From Streptomyces sp. CC0208 (GTDB lineage: Bacteria; Actinomycetota; Actinomycetes; Streptomycetales; Streptomycetaceae), in the NCBI RefSeq assembly GCF_003443735.1, contig NZ_CP031969.1, positions 6,448,001 through 6,512,000 of the forward strand: a stretch of DNA of 64,000 nucleotides, given 5' to 3'. Shown piece by piece: positions 42,997-51,223 of this stretch. The translations under genes were made by a program, and so were the position numbers. Every line of letters begins with the position of its first letter. The stretch's first letter is position 1. Under the pieces are notes generated by a model. The model had not been told where the DNA came from, did no database searches, and saw nothing but the letters and a program-made list of their open reading frames with translations.

Positions 42997-44630
42997 GTAC
43001 TACAGAGTCCTCCGAGTCCCGCGCACGCGGGAAGGCGCCGGCCGGCGAGCGCGTCGCCGACTGGGCCGACGGACGGCTGGGGATCTACTCCCTGGCCAAG
43101 TCCAACATGCGCAAGATCTTCCCCGACCACTGGTCGTTCATGTTGGGTGAGGTCTGCCTCTACAGCTTCATCATCATCATCCTCACGGGTGTGTACCTGA
43201 CGCTGTTCTTCCACCCGTCGATGAACGAGGTGGAGTACCACGGCAGCTACGTCCCGCTGCAGGGACAGCTGATGTCCGAGGCGTTCAACTCGACCATGCA
43301 CATCTCCTTCGATGTGCGCGGTGGTCTGCTGATCCGGCAGATCCACCACTGGGCGGCGCTGATCTTCCTCGCCGGCATGTTCGTGCACATGATGCGTGTG
43401 TTCTTCACGGGCGCGTTCCGCAAGCCGCGTGAGGTCAACTGGCTGTTCGGCTTCCTGCTGTTCGTCCTCGGCATGTTCACCGGCTTCACCGGTTACTCGC
43501 TGCCGGACGACCTGCTCTCCGGCACCGGTGTCCGCTTCATGGAGGGCGCGATCCTGTCCGTGCCGATCGTCGGCACGTACCTGTCGTTCTTCCTGTTCGG
43601 CGGGGAGTTCCCGGGCGGCGACTTCGTGGCCCGCTTCTACTCGATCCACGTCCTGCTGCTGCCGGGCATCATGCTCGGCCTGGTCGTCGGCCACCTGATC
43701 CTGGTCTTCTACCACAAGCACACGCAGTTCGCGGGCCCCGGCAAGACCAACAACAACGTGGTCGGCATGCCGCTGCTGCCGGTCTACATGGCCAAGGCCG
43801 GAGGCTTCTTCTTCCTGGTCTTCGGCGTCATCGCGGCCATCGCGGCGATCGCCTCGATCAACCCGATCTGGTCGATGGGCCCCTACCGTCCCGACCAGGT
43901 GTCCACGGGCGCCCAGCCGGACTGGTACATGGGCTTCTCCGAGGGCCTGATCCGTGTCATGCCGGGCTGGGAGATCAACTTCTGGGGTCACACGCTCGTC
44001 CTGGGCGTGTTCATCCCGCTGGTGATCTTCCCGCTGGTCCTGGTCGCGATCGCGGTGTACCCGTTCATCGAGTCCTGGGTCACCGGCGACAAGCGCGAGC
44101 ACCACATCCTGGACCGGCCGCGCAACGCTCCGACGCGTACGGCCTTCGGTGTCGCGTGGATCACCTGGTACATGGTGCTGCTGATCGGTGGTGGAAACGA
44201 CCTCTGGGCCACCCACTTCCACCTGTCGATCAACGCCATCACCTGGTTCGTGCGGGTCGCGTTCTTCGTCGCCCCGGTCCTGGCGTTCGTCGCCACCAAG
44301 CGGATCTGCCTCGGCCTCCAGCGCCGCGACAAGGACAAGGTGCTGCACGGTCGCGAGTCCGGCATCATCAAGCGCCTGCCGCACGGTGAGTTCATCGAGG
44401 TGCACGAGCCGCTCAGCCAGGAGCAGCTGCACACGCTCACGGCGCACGAGCAGTACGCACCGGCGCAGATCGGCCCCGCGGTCGACGAGAACGGCGTCGA
44501 GCGCAAGATCAAGGGCTCCGAGAAGCTGCGCGCCAAGCTGAGCGAGGCGTACTACGGCGAGGAGTCCCAGATCCCCAAGCCGACCGTCGAGGAGTACAAG
44601 GAGATCACGAGCGGCCACGGCCACCACTGA
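42993..44630 (+). CDS. qcrB: Cytochrome b subunit of the bcc complex
   Basis: A 545-residue quinol-oxidising subunit, the target of drugs such as Q203 in mycobacteria. The N-terminal four-helix heme bundle has HISFDVRGGLLIRQIHHW, FVHMMRVFFTGAF and FYSIHVLLLPG plus HLILVFYHKH. The quinol site PEWY loop reads PDWY here (GAQPDWYMGF). The C-terminal soluble tail of ~120 residues is charged, typical for actinobacteria. ATGA overlap with qcrA; two hairpins follow, so it ends the operon. Confidence 0.97.
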   Translation: MSTTESSESRARGKAPAGERVADWADGRLGIYSLAKSNMRKIFPDHWSFMLGEVCLYSFIIIILTGVYLTLFFHPSMNEVEYHGSYVPLQGQLMSEAFNSTMHISFDVRGGLLIRQIHHWAALIFLAGMFVHMMRVFFTGAFRKPREVNWLFGFLLFVLGMFTGFTGYSLPDDLLSGTGVRFMEGAILSVPIVGTYLSFFLFGGEFPGGDFVARFYSIHVLLLPGIMLGLVVGHLILVFYHKHTQFAGPGKTNNNVVGMPLLPVYMAKAGGFFFLVFGVIAAIAAIASINPIWSMGPYRPDQVSTGAQPDWYMGFSEGLIRVMPGWEINFWGHTLVLGVFIPLVIFPLVLVAIAVYPFIESWVTGDKREHHILDRPRNAPTRTAFGVAWITWYMVLLIGGGNDLWATHFHLSINAITWFVRVAFFVAPVLAFVATKRICLGLQRRDKDKVLHGRESGIIKRLPHGEFIEVHEPLSQEQLHTLTAHEQYAPAQIGPAVDENGVERKIKGSEKLRAKLSEAYYGEESQIPKPTVEEYKEITSGHGHH

Positions 44631-44666
44631 TCGCTGCTTGTCGCTGCGCTCGCCACGCGCGGTAGT

Positions 44667-44698
44667 AAGGGCCCGTCCGACACAGCGGACGGGCCCTT
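44667..44698. terminator. First hairpin terminator after qcrB
   Basis: AAGGGCCCGTCCG and CGGACGGGCCCTT pair perfectly around a 6-base loop, followed by TTG. Confidence 0.88.
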
Positions 44699-44707
44699 TG
44701 CCGTCCG

Positions 44708-44736
44708 GGGTCCCGTCCGAACGCCGGACGGGACCC
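44708..44736. terminator. Second hairpin after qcrB
   Basis: GGGTCCCGTCCG and CGGACGGGACCC pair perfectly around a 5-base loop. The stem shares CCCGTCCG with the first hairpin, so either one may form or they may pair with each other. Confidence 0.75.
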
Positions 44737-44799
44737 TGCGTCGTGCGCTGGGCTGGATAGGGTGTGGGCACACTTTTCTACGACATCTGGAGCGGCCCC

Positions 44800-45864
44800 A
44801 TGAGCGCTGTGACCCCCGCTGGAGGCAACACCGCGGCGGGCCGTTCCTGGCCCGAGGTACTGAACGCCCTGCTGTACGGCCGTGACCAGAGCGCCGACGC
44901 CACGGCGTGGGCCATGGACCGGATCATGCAGGGCGAGGCGACCGACGCGCAGATCGCCGGCTTCGTGGTCGCCCTCAGGGCCAAGGGCGAGACGGTCGAG
45001 GAGATCAACGGGCTCGTCCGGGCGATGTACGAGCACGCCAACGTGATCGAGGTCCCCGGGCGCACGGTCGACGTCGTCGGCACCGGAGGCGACGGCGCCA
45101 AGACCGTCAACATCTCCACGATGTCGGCGATCGTCGTGGCCGGCTCCGGCGCCACGGTCGTCAAGCACGGCAACCGGGCCGCCTCCTCCGCGTCCGGTGC
45201 CTCGGACGTCCTGGAGAAGCTCGGCGTCAACCTGGAGCTCACCCCGGGGCGGGTGGCCGAGGTGGCCGAGGAGGCCGGGATCACGTTCTGCTTCGCGGTC
45301 AAGTTCCACCCGGCGCTGCGTCACGCGGGCGCCGCCCGCGGGCAGTTGGGTATCCGCACGGTGTTCAACATCCTCGGCCCGCTGACCAACCCCGCCCGGG
45401 TGCGGTCCCAGGCGGTCGGGGTCGCCGATCCGCGCATGGCGCCGGTCGTCGCCGGCGTCTTCGCCGAACGTGGCAACTCCGCCCTCGTCTTCCGCGGTGA
45501 CGACGGCCTCGACGAGCTGACGACCACATCGACCTCCCGCGTCTGGATCGTCCGCGAGGGCAAGGTCACCGAGGAGAGCTTCGACCCCCGGGACGTCGGC
45601 ATCGACCTGGTGCCCGTGGAGGCCCTGCGGGGCGGTGACCCGGCATACAACGCGGAGGTCGCCAGGAAGCTCCTGGACGGCGAGACGGGCCCGGTCCGGG
45701 ACGCCGTACTCCTGAACTCGGCGGCCGCGCTGGTGGCCCTGGACCCGGGGACCGGGACCCTGGCCGAGCAACTGCGGGCCGGGATGGACAAGGCCGCCGC
45801 GTCGATCGACTCGGGGGCGGCGAAGCGGACGCTGGAGCGATGGGTGGCCGCGAGCAACGCGTAA
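44800..45864 (+). CDS. trpD: Anthranilate phosphoribosyltransferase
   Basis: A 354-residue enzyme that attaches phosphoribosyl diphosphate to anthranilate in tryptophan synthesis. The PRPP and anthranilate sites are VDVVGTGGDGAKTVNIST, KHGNRAASSASGASDVLEKLG, HPALRHAGAARGQLGIRTVFNILGPLTNP and the metal-binding DDGLDE. The ATG after GGAGCGGCCCC (MSAVTPAGGN) was chosen over an upstream in-frame start. No other trp gene is near; the gene stands alone between the respiratory operon and the SAM-IV riboswitch. Confidence 0.95.
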   Translation: MSAVTPAGGNTAAGRSWPEVLNALLYGRDQSADATAWAMDRIMQGEATDAQIAGFVVALRAKGETVEEINGLVRAMYEHANVIEVPGRTVDVVGTGGDGAKTVNISTMSAIVVAGSGATVVKHGNRAASSASGASDVLEKLGVNLELTPGRVAEVAEEAGITFCFAVKFHPALRHAGAARGQLGIRTVFNILGPLTNPARVRSQAVGVADPRMAPVVAGVFAERGNSALVFRGDDGLDELTTTSTSRVWIVREGKVTEESFDPRDVGIDLVPVEALRGGDPAYNAEVARKLLDGETGPVRDAVLLNSAAALVALDPGTGTLAEQLRAGMDKAAASIDSGAAKRTLERWVAASNA

Positions 45865-45942
45865 CGGCCACCCCAGGGTGTCGTCCCGCGATCCGGACAC
45901 GGGTTGCGGGACGGCGATCACCTCACGTACGTTCTTTGACCA

Positions 45943-46062
45943 GGTCATGAGTGACAGTCATGAGGCCCCGGCCGACTGTCCGGCAACCCTCCGTCCGTGG
46001 CGGGGTGCCCCGGGTGAAGACCAGGCCGTAGGCAGCGAGGTCTGCGGCAAGCGCGGATCCCT
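45943..46062 (+). ncRNA. SAM-IV riboswitch
   Basis: The leader matches the SAM-IV aptamer as I remember it from actinomycetes: GGTCATGAGTG at the 5' end, CCGGCAACCCTCC in the core, GGGGTGCCCCGGGTGA closing the first multistem part, then a pseudoknot hairpin and GCGGCAAGCGCGG at the 3' end. It binds S-adenosylmethionine and normally turns the gene off when SAM is plentiful. The closing P1 stem seems to have one mismatch (GGTCAT against AAGACC instead of ATGACC). The regulated gene is the aminotransferase starting about 130 bp downstream. This fills most of the 326-bp gap after trpD. Confidence 0.88.
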
Positions 46063-46079
46063 CACGAACCCAGGGATCC
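46055..46079 (+). terminator. Probable expression platform of the SAM-IV riboswitch
   Basis: GGATCCCT and AGGGATCC pair perfectly with a 9-base loop. The left arm overlaps the 3' end of the aptamer, so formation should compete with or follow ligand binding. There is no U-run, so it may act as a GC-type terminator or together with the following GGGAG/CTCCC pairing. Confidence 0.5.
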
Positions 46080-46190
46080 TGGTCATTCGAGGGAGTCTCC
46101 CGTGAGCAAGCGAATGCGATAGGGCCGCCGAGCCCCGCCTCCGCGCACCCGTCTCACCTTTCTTTCCACGACTTTTCACGGGAGTCCCCC

Positions 46191-47552
46191 ATGTCTGTCT
46201 CCACCGCTGCCGCCGCCCAGACCATTTGTGCCCAGCTGCCCGTTCTGGGCCGGGATGTCACCGTCCCGCTCGTCACCGGCGGCGAAGTCACCTACGCGGC
46301 GCTCGACTACGCGGCCAGCGCACCGGCCCTCCAGCGGGTCTGGGACGACGTGGCGGCGTACGCTCCCTACTACGGCAGCGTGCACCGCGGGGCCGGCTAC
46401 CTCTCCCAGCTGTCGACCGACCTGTTCGAGAACGCCCGCAGGACCGTCACCGAGTTCCTCGACTGCCGCGACGACGACCAGCTGATCTTCACCCGGTCGA
46501 CCACCGACTCGCTCAACCTCCTTGCCGCCGCGCTCCCCGCCGACTGCCAGGTCTTCGTCTTCGAGACCGAGCACCACGCGAGCCTGCTGCCCTGGCAGGA
46601 CGCCCGGGTCAGCTACCTCGACGCCCCGCGCACCCCGCGGCAGGCCGTCGAGACCCTGGAGAAGGCCCTCGCCGACCGGGACCCCCACGGCCCGGCCCTG
46701 GCGTGCGTCACCGGCGCCTCCAACGTCACCGGTGAGCTGTGGCCGGTACGGGAGCTCGCGGCGGCCGCTCACGCCCACGGTGCCCGCATCGTGCTCGACG
46801 CGGCCCAGCTCGCCCCGCACCACCCGGTGAGCGTCCGCGACCTCGACGTCGACTGGGTCGCCTTCTCCGGCCACAAGCTCTACGCCCCCTTCGGCTCCGG
46901 CGTCCTGGCCGGCCGCGCCGACTGGCTGCGGGCCGCCGACCCCTACCTCGCGGGCGGCGGCGCCAGCCGCAAGGTCACCCGGCGCGAGGACGGGGGAGTG
47001 GACGTGGAGTGGCACGAGAGCGCCGCCCGCCACGAGGCCGGCTCTCCGAACGTCATCGGTGCCTACTCCATCGCCTCCGCCTGCAAGGCGCTGACCGAGG
47101 CCGGCTTCGACAGCCTGGTCGCGCGCGAGCAGCACCTGATCGAGAAGGTCCGCGAAGGGCTGGCCGAGGTCCCCGAGGTCCGCGTCCTGTCCCTGTTCGG
47201 CGACGACGCCCCCCGCGTCGGCGTGATCTCCTTCGTCGTCGACGGCTGGAACAGCTCCCACTTCGCCGCCGCCCTCTCCGCCGAGTACGGCATCGGCGTC
47301 CGCGACGGCCTCTTCTGCGCCCACCCCCTCGTCCGCACCCTCCTGGGCAGCGACCCGCAGTCCCAGGGCGAGTGCGGTGCCCCCGAGGCCGCGCCGGGCG
47401 AGAAGTCCCTCAACGCGATCCGGGTGAGCTTCGGCGCGGGCACGCCGGACGAGCACGTGGAGCGGTTTGTGAAGGCCGTGAAGGAACTGGTCGCGGACGG
47501 TGCGAAGTGGACGTACCGCACCGAGGACGGCCGCTGCGTCCCGGCCGTCTGA
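46191..47552 (+). CDS. Class V aminotransferase / cysteine desulfurase-like PLP enzyme
   Basis: A 453-residue PLP enzyme of the SufS/CsdA-like group. Markers are YAALDYAASAPAL at the start, ETEHHASLLPW (His stacking on PLP), LDAAQLAPHHP and the PLP lysine in VAFSGHKLYAPFGSGVL. The region where SufS has its catalytic Cys reads GVRDGLFCAHPL, with a Cys in place. The SAM-IV riboswitch upstream says it belongs to methionine/cysteine sulfur metabolism, more likely a C-S lyase or desulfurase than a general transaminase; the substrate is unknown. The ATG follows a GGGAG site. Confidence 0.88.
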   Translation: MSVSTAAAAQTICAQLPVLGRDVTVPLVTGGEVTYAALDYAASAPALQRVWDDVAAYAPYYGSVHRGAGYLSQLSTDLFENARRTVTEFLDCRDDDQLIFTRSTTDSLNLLAAALPADCQVFVFETEHHASLLPWQDARVSYLDAPRTPRQAVETLEKALADRDPHGPALACVTGASNVTGELWPVRELAAAAHAHGARIVLDAAQLAPHHPVSVRDLDVDWVAFSGHKLYAPFGSGVLAGRADWLRAADPYLAGGGASRKVTRREDGGVDVEWHESAARHEAGSPNVIGAYSIASACKALTEAGFDSLVAREQHLIEKVREGLAEVPEVRVLSLFGDDAPRVGVISFVVDGWNSSHFAAALSAEYGIGVRDGLFCAHPLVRTLLGSDPQSQGECGAPEAAPGEKSLNAIRVSFGAGTPDEHVERFVKAVKELVADGAKWTYRTEDGRCVPAV

Positions 47553-47620
47553 CGTACTGACGTCCGGCGCGCGTATACGCTCCCCCTCAGCAGCCGTACG
47601 GAATGCAGGGGGAGCACGGG

Positions 47621-49762
47621 GTGCAGGAGCTGCGCGAGACGGACCCGCGGACCATCGGGCCCTACCAGGTCCTGGGCAGACTCGGGTCCGGCGGCATGGG
47701 CGAGGTGTATCTCGCCGAGGCGCGCGGCGGACTGCGGCTGGCGGTGAAGGTCGTACGGGCCGAGCACGCCGAGGACCGCACCTTCCGCGCCCGGTTCCGG
47801 CACGAGGTGCGGGCCGCGCAGACCGTCGGCGGGGCGGGCACGTACACCGCGCGGGTCGTGGACGCGGACACCGAGGCCGCGCGGCCGTGGATGGCGACCG
47901 AGTTCGTGCAGGGCCCCAACCTGAGGGACGCGGTGCTCGACCGGGGACCGCTGCCCGCGGACACGGTACGGCTGCTGGCGGCCGCGCTCGCCGAGGCGCT
48001 CGCCGCGATCCACGCCAAGGGGCTGGTGCACCGGGACCTCAAGCCCTCCAACATCCTGCTCGCGCCGGACGGCCCCCGGGTCATCGACTTCGGGATCGTC
48101 CGGGCCCTGGAGGGCACCGCCCTGACCCGGACCGGCGTGGTCGTCGGGTCGGTCGGCTATCTCTCGCCCGAGCAGATCCGCAACGGCGCCCAGGTGGTGC
48201 CGGCCAGTGACGTCTTCTCCCTGGGCGCGGTCCTCGCCTACGCCTCCGGTGGCAGGGAACCCTTCGGCGAGGGCCAGGACTCGGTCGTCCTGCTGCGGAT
48301 CCTGACCGGCGACGTCGACCTGTCCGCCGTACCCAAGGAACAGCTGCCGCTGGTGGAGGCCTGTCTGCGGGACGACCCCGCCGCGCGGCCGACGCCCGCC
48401 GAGCTGGTCGCGGCCGCGGGGCACAGCGAGGCGTCGCTGCGTGAGGGCCTGCGGCCGGGGTGGTACTCCTCCGGTGCCGAGAAGGAGCCCGAGACCGTTC
48501 ACAGCGGCGCTCGTTGGGTTCCCGGGCACGACTCGGGGGAGCGCGGGAGCCGGGTCGAGTACGTGGCGCCCATGACCGTCACGGACGTCCCCGCGGCCAC
48601 CCTGGTGCCACCCGCCACCGCACCGCCGTCCCGGCGCCGACTGCTGCGGGCCGTGGCGGGGGGCGCGGGGGTTGTGGCGGCCGGAGGCGTGGGCGGCTGG
48701 CTGTGGCTGCGCGACGCGCCGGACGGATCAGTGAAGACGGGGGCCGGGTCCCCGGCGGGCACACCCGCGACGGGCTGGCAGTACAAGGTCCAAGGGCTCG
48801 GCGGGCGGCGCGGTCCCTGCGCGGCCGTCTCGCCCGACGGCACCCGGGTGTACGTCGGCGGCGCGGACGGCGCGCTGCACGGGCTGGACCTGGACGGCCG
48901 GACCGTGTGGCGGACCCGGCTCGGTGCCGAGGCCATGTCCCCCCTCACCACCGCCGACGGCGTGTACTGCCTGCTGGAGGACGGCCAGGAGGGCGCCTCC
49001 AAGCTGTGCGCGCTCGGCCGGGGCGGCAAGATCCGCTGGACCAGGTCGTTCGCCGCGAACAGCCAGTTCCTGGTCGCCGCGGGCCGGCTGGTCCTGGTGT
49101 CCTACGGCGACGGATCGGACGCGGGCGGGGTGCGGGCCTACGCCCCCGACGGCAGCGTGCGCTGGTCCACGTCGACCGGCCCGGCGCCCACCGGCGAACC
49201 CGTGGTGGCGGACGGAGTGGTGTACGTCGGCACCTTCGGGGACCGGGTCCACGCCCTGGACGCGAAGACCGGCAAGCGGCTCTGGACGACCCCGGCCGGT
49301 GCCGACCCCGGGCGGCCCGTGCCGGTCGGCGACGTTCTGCTGGTCGGATCGGGCGGCGAACAGTCGCTGCACGGCATCTCCCGCACCGGCAAGCGGCTGT
49401 GGGACGCGAGCAACGACAAGGTGTACGGCGGGCGCTACCTCACCTGCGTGCCCTTCGCCGGCCTGGCCGTCACCGCGTCCGACTACGAACTGGTCGCCCT
49501 GGACCCCGCCGACGGATCGACGGCGTGGTCCTTCCAGTTCACCGACGACGGAAACCAGTACAGCGACCCCACGGTCGCCGGGAACACCGTCTACGTACGG
49601 CACGGCTCGACGCTCTACGGCCTCGACCGCAGGGGGAAGCAGACCTGGCACCGGCGCGTCGAGGGCGGCGCGTCCGTCGGAACCCAGTCCCCGGTGGTCA
49701 GGGGCGGCCGTGTCTATGTCGCGACCGCCGACGGCATCACCGTGCTCGCGCTGTCCTCCTAG
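47621..49762 (+). CDS. Second Ser/Thr protein kinase with C-terminal PQQ-like beta-propeller
   Basis: A 713-residue kinase of the same build as the one at 25.6 kb. The catalytic domain (14-275) has GSGGMGEVYL, Lys43, HRDLKPSNI (Asp139) and DFG at 156-158. A hydrophobic stretch after SRRRLLRAV (about 335-362) is the membrane anchor; with its three arginines it also looks somewhat like a twin-arginine signal. The outside part has PQQ-like repeats (LHGLDLDGRTVWRT, HALDAKTGKRLWTT, LVALDPADGSTAW, LYGLDRRGKQTWH). The GTG was preferred to an ATG six codons upstream because GGGGGAG is then 7 bp away. Its TAG overlaps that of the opposing Lrp-type gene in CTAG. Confidence 0.92.
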   Translation: MQELRETDPRTIGPYQVLGRLGSGGMGEVYLAEARGGLRLAVKVVRAEHAEDRTFRARFRHEVRAAQTVGGAGTYTARVVDADTEAARPWMATEFVQGPNLRDAVLDRGPLPADTVRLLAAALAEALAAIHAKGLVHRDLKPSNILLAPDGPRVIDFGIVRALEGTALTRTGVVVGSVGYLSPEQIRNGAQVVPASDVFSLGAVLAYASGGREPFGEGQDSVVLLRILTGDVDLSAVPKEQLPLVEACLRDDPAARPTPAELVAAAGHSEASLREGLRPGWYSSGAEKEPETVHSGARWVPGHDSGERGSRVEYVAPMTVTDVPAATLVPPATAPPSRRRLLRAVAGGAGVVAAGGVGGWLWLRDAPDGSVKTGAGSPAGTPATGWQYKVQGLGGRRGPCAAVSPDGTRVYVGGADGALHGLDLDGRTVWRTRLGAEAMSPLTTADGVYCLLEDGQEGASKLCALGRGGKIRWTRSFAANSQFLVAAGRLVLVSYGDGSDAGGVRAYAPDGSVRWSTSTGPAPTGEPVVADGVVYVGTFGDRVHALDAKTGKRLWTTPAGADPGRPVPVGDVLLVGSGGEQSLHGISRTGKRLWDASNDKVYGGRYLTCVPFAGLAVTASDYELVALDPADGSTAWSFQFTDDGNQYSDPTVAGNTVYVRHGSTLYGLDRRGKQTWHRRVEGGASVGTQSPVVRGGRVYVATADGITVLALSS

Positions 49763-50040
49763 CTGTCGAGGCCGATCGCGAACGCGGCCTCCAGGTCGTG
49801 CTGCGAGTAGGTGCGGAAGGCCACGTGGGTGTCCGTCGCCTCGACGCCCGGGATCTTGCTGATGCTGCCGGGGATGACCTCGGCGAGGTCCTCGTGCCGC
49901 TTGACCCGGACCATGGCGATCAGGTCGTACGTGCCCGTCACGGAGAAGACCTCGCTCACGGACTCCAGCGCGGCGATCCGCTCCGCGATCTCGGGGATCC
50001 GGTCCACGCTGGTCTTGATGAGGACGATCGCGGTGATCAC
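49759..50040 (-). CDS. Lrp/AsnC-type RAM domain protein without DNA-binding domain
   Basis: A 93-residue protein made only of the RAM ligand-binding/oligomerisation domain of Lrp/AsnC regulators (ITAIVLIKTSVDRIPEIAERIAAL, EVFSVTGTYDLIAMVRVKRHEDLAEVI). The helix-turn-helix is absent and the protein is not truncated: the GTG start overlaps the rhomboid stop as GTGA. Such stand-alone RAM proteins may sense amino acids and assemble with full-length Lrp proteins. Coupling with a rhomboid protease is noteworthy. Its function is not established. Confidence 0.88.
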   Translation of the reverse strand: MITAIVLIKTSVDRIPEIAERIAALESVSEVFSVTGTYDLIAMVRVKRHEDLAEVIPGSISKIPGVEATDTHVAFRTYSQHDLEAAFAIGLDS

Positions 50041-50777
50041 GGCTGGTTCTCTCCCTCGGGGGCCGGAGCTGGGGCGGCCCTCACTCTAGTCGTACGGCCG
50101 AAACGCACCCAGGCGAAGACCAGGCCCAGGCCGAAGCCCACCAGGTGGGCCAGATAGGCCACCCCGGGGCCGTCGGAGGCCCGGCCCGCCGCGAGCCATT
50201 GCAGCGCCGCCCAGAACGGGAGGACCACCCAGGCGGGAAAGCGCAGCGGCAGGAAGAAGAGGAACGGCAGGAGACTGGTCACCCGGGCCCCGGGGAACAG
50301 GAACAGAAACGCGCCGAGGACCGCCGAGATCGCCCCGGAGGCACCTACCAGGGACTGCTCGGAGCCGGCGTTGGCGGCCGCGTAGCCCAGCAGGGCGAGG
50401 TAGCCGCAGCCGACGTAGAACAGGAGGAACTGCACCCGGCCCATCCGTTCCTCGGTCATCACCCCGAACACGTAGAGGAAGAGCATGTTGCCCAGCAGAT
50501 GCACCCAGCTGCCGTGCACGAACAGCGCGGTGGCCGGGGTGAGGGCGGCACCCGGCGAGCCCTCGAAGAGCTCGGCGGGGACCACCCCCCAGCGGTGGAA
50601 GTAGGCCCGCTGGGCGGCCAGGGCCGCGTCCCCGGAGCCGTAGGCCGGGTCGAGACCCGAGGCGGGGCCGATCACGAAGACCAGAGAGCACAGGGCGATC
50701 AGACCGTAGGTGACCGGAGCCGGCCCCCACAGCGCCCTGCCTGCTCCACCGACTGTCACCCTCCAGTTGCTGATCAT
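50037..50777 (-). CDS. Rhomboid-family intramembrane serine protease
   Basis: A 246-residue, six-to-seven-span protease. The catalytic Ser is in LVGASGAISAVLG and the catalytic His in YLAHLVGFGLG. The oxyanion-type residues HGSWVHLLGNMLFLYVFG precede them, so the protein should be active, unlike the rhomboid-like gene at 12.5 kb. The ATG MISNWRVTVGG was chosen although the ribosome site is poor; a GTG two codons upstream is possible and the longer frame is not protein-like. Its stop overlaps the start of the RAM-domain gene by 4 bp. Its substrate is unknown. Confidence 0.9.
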   Translation of the reverse strand: MISNWRVTVGGAGRALWGPAPVTYGLIALCSLVFVIGPASGLDPAYGSGDAALAAQRAYFHRWGVVPAELFEGSPGAALTPATALFVHGSWVHLLGNMLFLYVFGVMTEERMGRVQFLLFYVGCGYLALLGYAAANAGSEQSLVGASGAISAVLGAFLFLFPGARVTSLLPFLFFLPLRFPAWVVLPFWAALQWLAAGRASDGPGVAYLAHLVGFGLGLVFAWVRFGRTTRVRAAPAPAPEGENQP

Positions 50778-50948
50778 GGACACAGAGCATGACGTAACGG
50801 GACGCAACCGAACAGAGCGCCTCGCCGCCGGAGAGGTCCTGTGGACGTCCGAGCGGCGAGTACCCGCCAGGCCGTAGGGTTGCGAGCCACATGCACCGGG
50901 ACGCCGGTGCGTCACCGACAATGGCTAGTAGGAAAGAGCACAGGCACG

Positions 50949-51188
50949 ATGACGGTTCCCCTCCCGACCGCCTCGACGCGGTGGCGCTGCACCCTCTGCG
51001 GCAACCTCACGCGCTTCGACGTGACCCGCTCGTCGAAGGTCGTCGAGTACGTCCACCTCGACCTGGCGGGAGACCCGAAGGTCGAGGAGCGCGAGGTGGT
51101 CAGTGAGACCATCGAGTCGGTGCGGTGCCGCTGGTGCAACGCCGTGGACCAGGTGGAACTCGTCGACAGGCCGGGCGCCGGCTCCTGA
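50949..51188 (+). CDS. Small zinc-ribbon protein
   Basis: A 79-residue cytosolic protein with two Cys pairs, WRCTLCGN (residues 14-17) and VRCRWCN (near 61), that should bind one zinc. Between them lies an acidic beta-rich region (VVEYVHLDLAGDPKVEEREVV). Conserved in actinobacteria as far as I remember, function unknown; it could bind nucleic acid or a partner protein. The ATG was chosen because a distant AGGAAAG site precedes it and the Cys-rich domain follows soon after. It precedes the NYN-nuclease gene by 35 bp on the same strand, perhaps one operon. Confidence 0.85.
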   Translation: MTVPLPTASTRWRCTLCGNLTRFDVTRSSKVVEYVHLDLAGDPKVEEREVVSETIESVRCRWCNAVDQVELVDRPGAGS

Positions 51189-51223
51189 CCGGGCCGGCCC
51201 CGCACAGTGATGGGGTGTGAGGG

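Noticed and set aside
45878..46105. A 75-codon forward frame between trpD and the aminotransferase
   Set aside because: It covers the SAM-IV aptamer, whose conserved bases explain the sequence better.
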